NCBI GenBank assembly: GCA_002862305.1
Contig: PKCS01000053.1
Coordinates: 41,611 to 105,610, forward strand
DNA from: Phycisphaerae bacterium
Lineage (GTDB): Bacteria; Planctomycetota; Phycisphaerae; Phycisphaerales; SM1A02
Length of the DNA stretch: 64,000 nt
Reading direction: 5' to 3'
The translations under genes were made by a program, and so were the position numbers. Positions 17,771-25,392 of the stretch are shown piece after piece. A model generated the notes under the pieces. That model ran no database searches and was not told the origin of the DNA. It saw only the letters and a list, made by a program, of their open reading frames with translations. How positions within the stretch are numbered: the first letter of the stretch is position 1; the number at the start of each line of letters is the position of its first letter.

Positions 17771-20134
17771 TCAGGGGTTCCAGTCGGCGAGCACCTGGGC
17801 GAGGTCCTGTCCGTTGACGACTCCGTCGCAGTTCGCGTCGCCCGAACAGCCGGGCCCGGTGCAGTTCCAGTTGCCGAGGATCAGGGCGAGGTCGACCCCA
17901 CCGATGAACCCGTCGTTGTCCAGGTCGCCGCTGGTGGTGCACGCGGGCTCCTCGACGCAGCTGAAGCTGCCGAGCGAGAACCCGTCGATCGCGGCCTCGA
18001 CCACGGAACCGGGATCGGCGTCCGAGGCGGTGAACCGGATCCGGAAGCCGCTGGACACCTGCACGAAGTCACCGATGGTGAAGGTCTCGCTCACCCAGCC
18101 GGTCTGGGCGCTGTTCCCGTTGGCGACCGCGGCGTACTGCACCCAGGAATCACCCGAGTCACCGCTGACCTCGATCACGAACAGGTCGTCGTACTGGTCG
18201 TTGTTCGCGCTGGTGTTGTCGTACCACCAGGCGAAGGTGACCGGATCCGCGTCCACCGCATCCGCGTAGATCGCGGAGGTGAGGGTGGTGGACCCGTTGT
18301 CGATGTCGTTCGCGCAGGCACTGTTCGAGACGCCGTTCCCGGTCACCCAGCACAGCCCGCTGCCGTCGAAGTCCTGCGACGGGGCACTGCAGTCGTCGAC
18401 CGAGATGCTGTCCGCGGAGGGAACCGCGCGCACCCAGCCACCCACGTCCGCGGACGTGGTGGCCGTCCAGCCGGCGGAGGTGTTGAAGTCCAGCTCGACC
18501 TCCGGCGGAGTGCCGACCAGGACCCCGAAGGGCTGGAAGGCCCCGTTGGCGGGCAGGGTCTGCTGCCCGGCCTGGGCGCCGGTGTACCGAAGGTAGAACT
18601 GCGGGGTGTCGCTGCAGCTGGCACTGGGGAGGCTGCCCTCCCAGACGTTGCCGAAGGTGTTCTGGATGGGCGCGGGGCGCCACGGCTCGCTGGTGGTCTG
18701 CCGGGTGAACAGCTCGACCGAGGTGAGGGCGTCCTCGCGGGGATCGACGACGAACTGGACCGTGGTGGAGACGCCGGGCTCGACCGAGGAGGGAAGGTCG
18801 GTCACCAGCGAGCCGACCGGACCCTGGAAGAGGTCGTTGAGGGTCGCCGCGGCGTCGATGACGCCGCCGGTGACGATCAGGCCGTTGAGGGAGTTCACGG
18901 GCCGGGCGTTGTCGAGGATCTTCGCCACGACCTCCTCGGGAGAGGGGTTCCCCATCTCCCGATAGACCAGCGCGGCGAGTCCGGCCACGTGGGGGGAGGC
19001 CATCGAGGTGCCGCTCTGCGAGGTGTAGCCTCCGTTGGTGTAGGTGCTGTTGATGTTCACGCCGGGGGCGGCGACGTCCACCGAGGGGATCCCGTACTGC
19101 GAGAAGCCCGCGAGGTTGTCGTTGCAGTCGACCGCGGCCACCGAGATGATGTTCGGGAGCGAGTAGCCGGCGGGGTAGGAGGCGCCGTTGGAGCCGTTGT
19201 TGCCCGCAGCGGCCACGAAGACATGCTGGTACTGCTGGCCGGCGGCCTGGATCACGTCGAAGGCGGACTGGGAGGCACCACCGCCCCCGTAGCTGTTGTT
19301 CGAGACCTTGGCGCCGTTCTGGCAGGCGTAGTTGATCGCGTTCAGGATCGCCTGGGAGTCGAGGAAGACGTCACCGACCCGCAGGGGCATGAGCTTGCAG
19401 ACCCAGGCGACCCCGACGACCCCGACGCCGTTGTCGCCCACCGCACCGATGGTGCCGCAGACGTGCGTCCCGTGGCCGATGGTGTCGGAGGGGAATCGAT
19501 CGTTGTCGTAGAAATCCCAGCCCGAGATGTCGTCGATGAGGCCGTTGAAGTCGTCATCGAGGCCGTTGGAGGCTTCACCGGGCTTCACGTAGAGGTTGTC
19601 GACGAGGTCGGGGTGGCTGAGGTCCATGCCGCTGTCGATGACCGCGACCACGATGTCCTCGTTGCCGACCGTGACGTCCCAGGCGTCGGGCATGCCGATC
19701 GACTGCATGCCGCAGAGGTTCCCGATGCCTTCCGCGGGCAGGGTGGTGTAGGAATCGAGGAGGTAGACGGGTTCGGCGTACCGCAGGACGTCGGTCCGGT
19801 ACTTCACCAGCTCGAGGGCCTCGGCCACGGGGACCGAGAGCTCGATGCAGTGGAGCCCCTCGACGAGATCGAAGGTCTGGAGGGATCGGCCGACCAGGCC
19901 GAAGATCTCCTGCTGCTGGGCGGGGGAGGCCGTCGGCGTGAATCGGATGAAGATCCGGTCCTTCGCGTGCGGGTGGTCGAGGGCGTTGGTCGTGGGGTGG
20001 GTGGTCGGGATCTGCGTCTCGACGTCGACGTCAGCGACGGGGCGGGTGCCCAGGTCCTGGGCGGCTAGCGCTCCGAAGGAGGCGAAGGTGAGCCCGAGCA
20101 GTCCGGTCGTGGCAGCAGTCAGGTGGTAGGGCAT
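17771..20134 (-). CDS. Secreted subtilisin-like serine protease (S8) with dockerin-like anchor
   Basis: 787 residues. A signal peptide ends near A-L-A-A-Q; a propeptide-like region (about 55-125, KDRIFIRFTPTASPAQQQ) precedes the S8 domain. Its triad is clear: Asp167 in AVIDSGMDLSHPDL, His221 in GHGTHVCGT, Ser377 in SGTSMASPHVAG. After the catalytic domain come a short beta domain, a module shared with the metalloprotease at 9282-11894, and two terminal D-x-D-x-D-G/DLAxxLxxW repeats. It is probably an extracellular or surface-anchored protease. A MerR-type spaced promoter lies upstream at 20244-20274. Confidence 0.95.
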   Translation of the reverse strand: MPYHLTAATTGLLGLTFASFGALAAQDLGTRPVADVDVETQIPTTHPTTNALDHPHAKDRIFIRFTPTASPAQQQEIFGLVGRSLQTFDLVEGLHCIELSVPVAEALELVKYRTDVLRYAEPVYLLDSYTTLPAEGIGNLCGMQSIGMPDAWDVTVGNEDIVVAVIDSGMDLSHPDLVDNLYVKPGEASNGLDDDFNGLIDDISGWDFYDNDRFPSDTIGHGTHVCGTIGAVGDNGVGVVGVAWVCKLMPLRVGDVFLDSQAILNAINYACQNGAKVSNNSYGGGGASQSAFDVIQAAGQQYQHVFVAAAGNNGSNGASYPAGYSLPNIISVAAVDCNDNLAGFSQYGIPSVDVAAPGVNINSTYTNGGYTSQSGTSMASPHVAGLAALVYREMGNPSPEEVVAKILDNARPVNSLNGLIVTGGVIDAAATLNDLFQGPVGSLVTDLPSSVEPGVSTTVQFVVDPREDALTSVELFTRQTTSEPWRPAPIQNTFGNVWEGSLPSASCSDTPQFYLRYTGAQAGQQTLPANGAFQPFGVLVGTPPEVELDFNTSAGWTATTSADVGGWVRAVPSADSISVDDCSAPSQDFDGSGLCWVTGNGVSNSACANDIDNGSTTLTSAIYADAVDADPVTFAWWYDNTSANNDQYDDLFVIEVSGDSGDSWVQYAAVANGNSAQTGWVSETFTIGDFVQVSSGFRIRFTASDADPGSVVEAAIDGFSLGSFSCVEEPACTTSGDLDNDGFIGGVDLALILGNWNCTGPGCSGDANCDGVVNGQDLAQVLADWNP

Positions 20135-20243
20135 AAGAGATTCCTGTCAGGAGGGTGAGTGTTCATTTCGAGTCTATCAGTGATCCGTCCGAATCCATGG
20201 AACGGAACCAGCAAGAGGTGGGGGAAACCCGTAGGTGCCTTCT

Positions 20244-20274
20244 AATATAAACGTTCGTTGATTCAATGGTCCAA
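20244..20274 (-). promoter_or_regulatory. Putative subtilase promoter with 19-bp spacer and GAACGTT motif
   Basis: On the minus strand TTGGAC (20274-20269) and TATATT (20249-20244) are 19 bp apart. A 19-20 bp spacer is the hallmark of promoters that MerR-family activators correct. The spacer holds CGAACGTT, the core also repeated upstream of the photolyase. The leader to the subtilase ATG is about 100 nt. Confidence 0.4.
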
Positions 20275-20292
20275 AAAAAAGGCCCTTTTTCG

Positions 20293-21219
20293 TCATTTGG
20301 CCCGGAGACGTTGGACACCGGCGGATTCCAGGATCGCGTGCATGCTCTGGAAGGAGGGATGGATGGTGAAGTATTCGCAGACCGAACCGTCCAGTTCCAT
20401 GGTCTTGCAGGATCGGCCGCCGAGCATGAAGTGGACCTTGCCGCGGATGCAGTCCTCGATGAGATCGATGATCGCCTGACGCTCCTCCTGGGAGTTGACG
20501 GGCTCGCTGATCGAAAGCCACACGAAGTCGACGTTGCCTTCCCGGCCGTCGGTGGGCAGTGCCTCGCAACGAAGGGCTCGCGCGGGGGTGTTGGCGCCCA
20601 GGTTGATGGCACGGCCGCCGCACTCCTCCACGACGCCGGCGGCCAACAGGGTCGGCAGCAGGTAGGCATTCCCGGCGGAACCGCCACCGACCGCCTTGAA
20701 TTCAGGTTCGTCGAAGGACGACATCACCCGCATCTGTTCGATCGACTGCAGGCAGACCTGCGTGGCCCGGTGCTCCTTGACGATTTCCGCGGGGCCGTGG
20801 GGACCGTGGCCCAGTTCCTCCATGGCGGGACGGATGATCAGGTCACCGAGTTCGGCGATCGACTCCCCGGACAGGAACCGGTGCAGGAGCAGGGCTTCCG
20901 CACGATCGCCCTCACCGGCCTCCAGGTAGTCCACGAAGGACTTGTAGAGTGAATCCTCCGTCGGACTCGTGGCGCGTTCGGCGAACGCGGCGGTCACGGG
21001 GCCGGACAGGCCCAGCTTCTCCGGAGCGCTCACCACCAGCTGGCGATCGCGGATGAAGCGAACCGCCTCCTTGACGCGGATCCGTCGGTGCCCGCCCGCC
21101 GTCCTGGTGGACTCGAGGAGGCCTCGATCCACCCAGCGCTTGAGGGAGGACTCGCTCATTCCGATGGCCACGGCGAGATCCCGTGGCGACAAGGTTTTGG
21201 ACCCATCTGTGACCGGCAT
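20293..21219 (-). CDS. MerR-type regulator with B12-binding fold (CarH/LitR-like) lacking the cobalamin ligand
   Basis: 308 residues. Residues about 9-57 form a MerR winged helix (LSPRDLAVAIGMSESSLKRW, then AGGHRRI). Residues about 88-165 match the four-helix cobalamin-cap domain and about 170-305 the Rossmann-like B12 domain, the CarH/LitR architecture that senses light through adenosylcobalamin. The key residues differ: the DxHxxG ligand region reads SAGNAYLLP, with Tyr186 at the His position, and the cap Trp appears replaced near Pro140 although E149-H150 remain. Cobalamin binding is therefore doubtful. It is divergent from the photolyase, the usual LitR target. Eight T follow the stop on the minus strand, a possible terminator. 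Confidence 0.85.
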   Translation of the reverse strand: MPVTDGSKTLSPRDLAVAIGMSESSLKRWVDRGLLESTRTAGGHRRIRVKEAVRFIRDRQLVVSAPEKLGLSGPVTAAFAERATSPTEDSLYKSFVDYLEAGEGDRAEALLLHRFLSGESIAELGDLIIRPAMEELGHGPHGPAEIVKEHRATQVCLQSIEQMRVMSSFDEPEFKAVGGGSAGNAYLLPTLLAAGVVEECGGRAINLGANTPARALRCEALPTDGREGNVDFVWLSISEPVNSQEERQAIIDLIEDCIRGKVHFMLGGRSCKTMELDGSVCEYFTIHPSFQSMHAILESAGVQRLRAK

Positions 21220-21251
21220 GATCTCATCCTACCCCCCCCACTGGCCAAAAG

Positions 21252-21270
21252 GAACGTTTTGCACGAATTG
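21252..21270. promoter_or_regulatory. Operator-like repeat, copy 1
   Basis: GAACGTTTTGCACGAATTG, 33 bp upstream of the MerR-type gene and just upstream of the rightward -35 box. It matches copy 2 at GAACGTTTT followed by a spaced ACGA. It lies in an A/T-rich island in otherwise GC-rich DNA and is a candidate binding site for the adjacent regulator. Confidence 0.45.
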
Positions 21271-21293
21271 ACTGATTTTTTCTTCTGATAAGC

Positions 21294-21321
21294 TTGACAG
21301 GGTGGCCGTGAACACTAATCT
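21294..21321 (+). promoter_or_regulatory. Putative rightward promoter of the photolyase leader
   Basis: TTGACA (21294-21299), the perfect consensus -35, and TAATCT (21316-21321) are 16 bp apart. The predicted transcript start near 21328 precedes operator copy 2 and lies about 160 nt before the photolyase start codon. Confidence 0.5.
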
Positions 21322-21332
21322 GGTGACCGATA

Positions 21333-21358
21333 TGAACGTTTTAGAACGATTTCGTTCA
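21333..21358. promoter_or_regulatory. Operator-like repeat, copy 2
   Basis: TGAACG at 21333-21338 and CGTTCA at 21353-21358 form outer inverted arms. Inside, GAACGA-TT-TCGTTC (21344-21357) is a second inverted repeat, and GAACG recurs at 10-bp spacing (21334, 21344), one helical turn. It lies just downstream of the predicted transcript start and is a candidate site for the divergent MerR-type protein. Confidence 0.5.
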
Positions 21359-21422
21359 TTCACCGACACGGGGCCCGTTGGATCGTACCGCAGTCAATCC
21401 CCATTGATCCTTCGGGTAGCAG

Positions 21423-21455
21423 AACAGGGGAGCGCTCACGCGCTCCCCTGTTTCT
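21423..21455 (+). terminator. Strong intrinsic terminator directly upstream of phr
   Basis: AACAGGGGAGCG (21423-21434) pairs with CGCTCCCCTGTT (21441-21452) around CTCACG, a 12-bp stem followed by TCTTCATT. It ends 35 nt before the photolyase ATG and would stop transcription from 21294 unless it is bypassed. Confidence 0.75.
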
Positions 21456-21489
21456 TCATTGGGGAGGTGGACCAGCCAGGGGGCCTCGA

Positions 21490-22863
21490 ATGACCGACAT
21501 GATCTGGTTTCGTGGGGACCTGAGGATCCAGGACCACCCAGCCCTCGAAGCCGCCTGCCACGGCGACACCCCCCCCCACGCGGTCTTCGCCCTGACCCCG
21601 GAGACCTGGCTCGAACACGGCTGGGGGCCGCCCAAGGTGGCCTACCTTCTCAAGAGCCTCCGCGCACTCGCCAACGAACTCGCGGAGCTGGGGATCACCC
21701 TGCACCTGGTCGAGGCGGGCAGCTTTGAACGCTCGGCCAGTCTCGTCGTGGAGCTCGCCGGACGACTGGGGATCGAAACCGTCCACGCGGGACTCGAATA
21801 CGGGGTGGACGAACGAGACCGGGACGCGCTGGTCGCGGACGGCCTGACGCAGGCCGGCCGCCGACTCCAGCTCCACCACACCCAGACGATCCTCCCCGTC
21901 GAGGAAATCGCCAGCGGCTCCGGGACCCCCTACCGGGTCTTCACCCCCTTTCGAAAGGCGTGGGAAGCGACGTGGTTCGCCGAGGGCCGTTCCCCCACCG
22001 GACGCCTCGAGCCGGTCGGCCCCGCCACCACGCCCACGAGGATCCCCGACCGCGTCGAGGGATTCGACGACTGGCCCGGGCTCGGGCAATGGGAGGCCGG
22101 GACCGAATCCGGAATGCAGCGACTCGGGGACTTCATCGTTCGAGCGCTCGACGCCTACGACTCCGCCCGCGACCTGCCCGATCGGGACGGAACCAGCAGC
22201 CTTTCGCCCTGGCTCGCCATCGGCTCCATCTCACCCGGCATGTGCCTCGAGGCGCTCATCCAGCGCCTCGGTCCCGAACTCGCCCGATGGCCGAAGGGTG
22301 CGCGATCCTGGCAGGGCGAACTCGTCTGGCGGGAGTTCTACCGTCACGTACTCGGCTGCTTCCCCGAGCTCTCGAAGAATCGGCCGATGCAGGGCTGGAC
22401 CAGTGCGGTCGAGTGGCGCGACGCACCCGGGGACCTGGAGGCCTGGCGGCAGGGCGAGACCGGGATCGAGATCGTGGATGCCGCGATGCACCAGCTGTCT
22501 GAAACCGGCTGGATGCACAACCGCTGCCGGATGATCGTCGCGATGTTCCTCACCAAGAACCTGCTCATCGACTGGCGACACGGGGAACGGCACTTCAGCA
22601 CCCACCTCGTCGACTACGACTTCGCGAGCAACAACGGTGGCTGGCAGTGGGCTGCCTCCACCGGCACCGACGCCGCGCCATACTTCAGGATCTTCAACCC
22701 GGACACCCAGGCGGAGCGGTTCGATCCCGACGGCGCCTATCGACGGCGTTGGCTGGACCCCGCGGCGGGCCTCATGCGAGCCCCGATCGTGGACCTGAAA
22801 TCGAGTCGGCTGCGTGCGATCGAGGTCTTCAAGAAGGCGAAGGACGCCGCCCCGACCGGCTGA
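21490..22863 (+). CDS. phr: Deoxyribodipyrimidine photolyase
   Basis: 457 residues. It begins with the antenna-domain signature MIWFRGDLRIQDHPAL and ends with the FAD-binding domain, which holds LVWREFYRH, a W-M-H-N-R block and WRHGERHFSTHLVDYDF...NNGGWQW. This matches class I CPD photolyases, which split UV-induced cyclobutane dimers with blue light and reduced FAD. The GGAGG at 21463 is far from the ATG; AGGGGG (21478-21483) is 6 nt upstream and probably serves as the ribosome site. It sits divergent from a LitR/CarH-like gene, a pairing known for light-induced photolyases, with a terminator in its leader. Confidence 0.96.
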   Translation: MTDMIWFRGDLRIQDHPALEAACHGDTPPHAVFALTPETWLEHGWGPPKVAYLLKSLRALANELAELGITLHLVEAGSFERSASLVVELAGRLGIETVHAGLEYGVDERDRDALVADGLTQAGRRLQLHHTQTILPVEEIASGSGTPYRVFTPFRKAWEATWFAEGRSPTGRLEPVGPATTPTRIPDRVEGFDDWPGLGQWEAGTESGMQRLGDFIVRALDAYDSARDLPDRDGTSSLSPWLAIGSISPGMCLEALIQRLGPELARWPKGARSWQGELVWREFYRHVLGCFPELSKNRPMQGWTSAVEWRDAPGDLEAWRQGETGIEIVDAAMHQLSETGWMHNRCRMIVAMFLTKNLLIDWRHGERHFSTHLVDYDFASNNGGWQWAASTGTDAAPYFRIFNPDTQAERFDPDGAYRRRWLDPAAGLMRAPIVDLKSSRLRAIEVFKKAKDAAPTG

Positions 22864-22925
22864 GAAAATCCCGCAAATCTCCCGGCTGCGGCCACGTCCG
22901 GTCGATGGGGTTCCGGGAGCAGTCC

Positions 22926-24089
22926 GTGGCAGCGAACGAATCCGACCCATCGAATCCCCCCTCCGAGCTCCTGGAACTGCGGGACGAGATCGACGCCCTC
23001 GACCAGGACCTCCTCCGGCTGCTCTCGCAGCGGGGCGCACTCATCCAACGCGTGGCGAGGGTGAAGCGGACCCACCGGGTCCCGATCCGGGATCGCACCC
23101 GCGAGCAGGAGATCCTCCGGGACCGACGCGCCCGATGCGACGAGCTTGGACTGTCCCCCGGGACCGTCGAGAGCCTGTACCGGGTCCTGCTGACCGCCAG
23201 CCGCGAGCGACAGGCCGACCTCGGAGCCGGGGTGCCCGACTCGCTGGAGTCACGATCGGTCGCCATCATCGGCGGGCGCGGGGGCATGGGTGGGATGTTC
23301 AGGGGGCTCTTCGAATCGGTCGGGCAGGAGGTCCTGGTGGCCGACCGGGAGACCAGGCTGCGCCCGGTCGAGGCCGCGGCACGGGCCCAGGTGGTGGTGG
23401 TCAGCGTACCGATCGACTGCACCACCGAGGTGATCCGCGAGATCGGGCCGAGCTGCCGGGAGGACGGGCTCCTGTGCGACCTGACCTCGATCAAGGCCGA
23501 ACCGGTCCGGGCGATGCTGCAGCACGCTCCGGGCGACGTCATCGGCACCCACCCGATGTTCGGCCCCTCGGTGAACACCCTGCAGGAACAGCGGATCGTA
23601 CTGGTCCCGGCCCGGCTCGCACCGGGTTCCGGATGGCGGGACTGGCTCGAGGGCTGCCTGCACGCCCGGGGGCTGCGGGTGCTCGAGTCGACCGCGGAGG
23701 AACACGACCGCTCGATGGGCATCGTCCAGGTCCTGACCCACCTCTCGACCCAGGCCCTGGGCCTGGCCATGGCCCGCCTCGGGGTGCCGATCTCGGAAAC
23801 CCTGCGTTTCGCCTCTCCGGTCTACCTGGTCGGCCTTCTGATGACCGCCAGGCACTTCGGCCAGGACCCCGGGCTCTACGGGGCCATCCACAGGTCGAAT
23901 CCCGAGCAGCCGAGGGTGGCGGAGGCCATGGTGTCGAGCCTCCGGGACTGGCTGCAGGCGGTCGAGCACCGGGACCAGTCGCGCTTCGACCAGTTGTTCG
24001 CCGAGGCCGCGCGGTTCTTCGGCCCCTTCAGCGACGAGGCGCTCCGGGAGTCGGCCCACCTGATCGATCGAGTCGTGGAGCGTGGGTGA
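22926..24089 (+). CDS. tyrA: Bifunctional chorismate mutase / prephenate dehydrogenase (T-protein)
   Basis: 387 residues. The N-terminal ~90 residues are an AroQ-type chorismate mutase (LLELRDEIDALDQDLLRLL...RGALIQRVARVK). The rest is prephenate dehydrogenase with the dinucleotide motif AIIGGRGGMGGMF, then GTHPMFGPSV and HDRSMGIVQVLTH. It converts chorismate to 4-hydroxyphenylpyruvate for tyrosine synthesis. GTG 22926 is preferred because GGGAG lies 7 nt before it; ATG 22905 is an in-frame alternative without a ribosome site. The 3' end overlaps the convergent GT87-type gene by 62 nt. Confidence 0.94.
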   Translation: MAANESDPSNPPSELLELRDEIDALDQDLLRLLSQRGALIQRVARVKRTHRVPIRDRTREQEILRDRRARCDELGLSPGTVESLYRVLLTASRERQADLGAGVPDSLESRSVAIIGGRGGMGGMFRGLFESVGQEVLVADRETRLRPVEAAARAQVVVVSVPIDCTTEVIREIGPSCREDGLLCDLTSIKAEPVRAMLQHAPGDVIGTHPMFGPSVNTLQEQRIVLVPARLAPGSGWRDWLEGCLHARGLRVLESTAEEHDRSMGIVQVLTHLSTQALGLAMARLGVPISETLRFASPVYLVGLLMTARHFGQDPGLYGAIHRSNPEQPRVAEAMVSSLRDWLQAVEHRDQSRFDQLFAEAARFFGPFSDEALRESAHLIDRVVERG

Positions 24090-25392
24090 CCCACTTCAGG
24101 CCGGTCCACACCAGGGTGAAGTACATCAGGAGCAGGCACCAGATCGGACCACCCTGCGCCCGCCAGTACTCGCGCAGGCTCAGGCCGCCGTCGGACCGCC
24201 AGCCGCCCTCCCCGCCCTGCATCGGGAGCATCAGCCCCGCGAGGAAGAGTACCGAGCCGACCAGCAGCGGCCACCGGGGCACCCCGGGACGATGGACCAG
24301 CAGCAACTGGAACATGAAGATCACGACCAGCATCAGCACCGCGAGGTGGCGCATCTTGGTCTGGGGGGCGAAGGCGATCGCGGCGACCATCAGCCCGCAC
24401 CATTCGATGAGCACCGGCAGGTCGTGGGCCGGATCGCTTCGACCGGCCGCGCCGCCGCGACCCTGGAAGAGCGGCACGCCCACGCTCCGGTAGATCCACC
24501 AACCAAGGAGGAAGCAGGCCAGGGCCGCCCCCGCCACCATCGGGAGCAGGCCCGACTCGCCCCATCCCAGCGCCGGGGACCATCGAGCGAAGGTGCTGGT
24601 CAGGGAGACGCTCTCCACCCAGTCCGTGGGGAAGATCATCGGGGCGTCCTGGTCGGGATTGTCGGCGCCGAACAGCGCGAAGACGCCATTGAAGGCCCGG
24701 CGCAGGTAGTCGAGGTTCAGCTCCCAGCCCAGGATGGTCGCGCCGCTGAACGCGGCGAGGACCACCCCGGCGCACAACCCGCCCAGGGCGCGCCACCATC
24801 CCCGGACCAGGAAGTAGGGCAGGAAGATCACCGTCTGGTACTTGATGTTGGCGACCACCCCGAGCAGCAATCCCGCCAGGACCGGACGCCGCCGGATCAA
24901 CACCAGGGCGAGGACCACGAAGGCGAGCACCAGGAAGTCCACCTGGCCCTGGTCGAGCTCGGCCTTGATCCGGGAGATGAAGTAGAGGAAGGAACAGAGC
25001 AGCATCAGCGGCAGGGTCAGGGCATCGAGGCGCCCGTCGCAACGCCGCATCACCTCCCGCCCCCCCACCAGCATGATGAGCGCCAGCAGGAGGACGTTCA
25101 CCACGGTCCACGCGGCCGCCGCGGTCGACGGGTCGAAGTACGTCAGCGGAAGGAAGATCAGGGCCAGCAGCGGTGGGTAGATGTAGGTGAGCGGCGACTC
25201 GGGGTTCCACGCCGCGAACATGTTCTCCCCGTTGCGCAGGGCCAGGGCCGCGTCGTAGTAGATCCGGACGTCCATGTTGGGATTGCGGAGGAAGCTGGCG
25301 AACTGGATCCCGCCGAACACGAGCACCAGTGCCGCGAGGGCGCCCCATGCGAGCACCACCCAGGCGACGAGCTGGCTCCGTTCACGGGTCAT
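24028..25392 (-). CDS. GT87-like polytopic membrane protein (DUF2029), probable mannosyl/arabinosyltransferase
   Basis: 454 residues with about 10 hydrophobic helices. The first loop has NMDVRIYYDAALALRNGENMF, the D-x-x-x-Y-Y pattern of GT-C type glycosyltransferases (GT87/DUF2029) that use polyprenyl-phosphate sugars, followed by YIYPPLLAL. The donor and acceptor are unknown. Its ATG overlaps the stop of the acyl-CoA dehydrogenase gene by 4 nt, so the two are translationally coupled, though no metabolic link is obvious. Confidence 0.8.
   Translation of the reverse strand: MTRERSQLVAWVVLAWGALAALVLVFGGIQFASFLRNPNMDVRIYYDAALALRNGENMFAAWNPESPLTYIYPPLLALIFLPLTYFDPSTAAAAWTVVNVLLLALIMLVGGREVMRRCDGRLDALTLPLMLLCSFLYFISRIKAELDQGQVDFLVLAFVVLALVLIRRRPVLAGLLLGVVANIKYQTVIFLPYFLVRGWWRALGGLCAGVVLAAFSGATILGWELNLDYLRRAFNGVFALFGADNPDQDAPMIFPTDWVESVSLTSTFARWSPALGWGESGLLPMVAGAALACFLLGWWIYRSVGVPLFQGRGGAAGRSDPAHDLPVLIEWCGLMVAAIAFAPQTKMRHLAVLMLVVIFMFQLLLVHRPGVPRWPLLVGSVLFLAGLMLPMQGGEGGWRSDGGLSLREYWRAQGGPIWCLLLMYFTLVWTGLKWVTHAPRLDRSGGPTPGAPRR

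Larger units (their letters stand above)
21328..21455 (+). ncRNA. Candidate leader RNA / small RNA ahead of the photolyase
   Basis: No gene occupies 21220-21489. A near-consensus promoter at 21294 and a strong intrinsic terminator at 21423-21455 delimit an RNA of about 125-130 nt on the photolyase strand. Inside it, TCAAT (21394-21398)/ATTGA (21403-21407) and GGATC (21380-21384)/GATCC (21406-21410) share bases and exclude each other, as alternative leader structures would. It may be an attenuated leader of phr or an independent sRNA. The ends are inferred. Confidence 0.4.

Noticed and set aside
20163..20687. Overlapping minus-strand frames inside the MerR-type gene
   Set aside because: They are alternative frames of the regulator with no domain; the 308-residue frame contains the full MerR and B12 folds.
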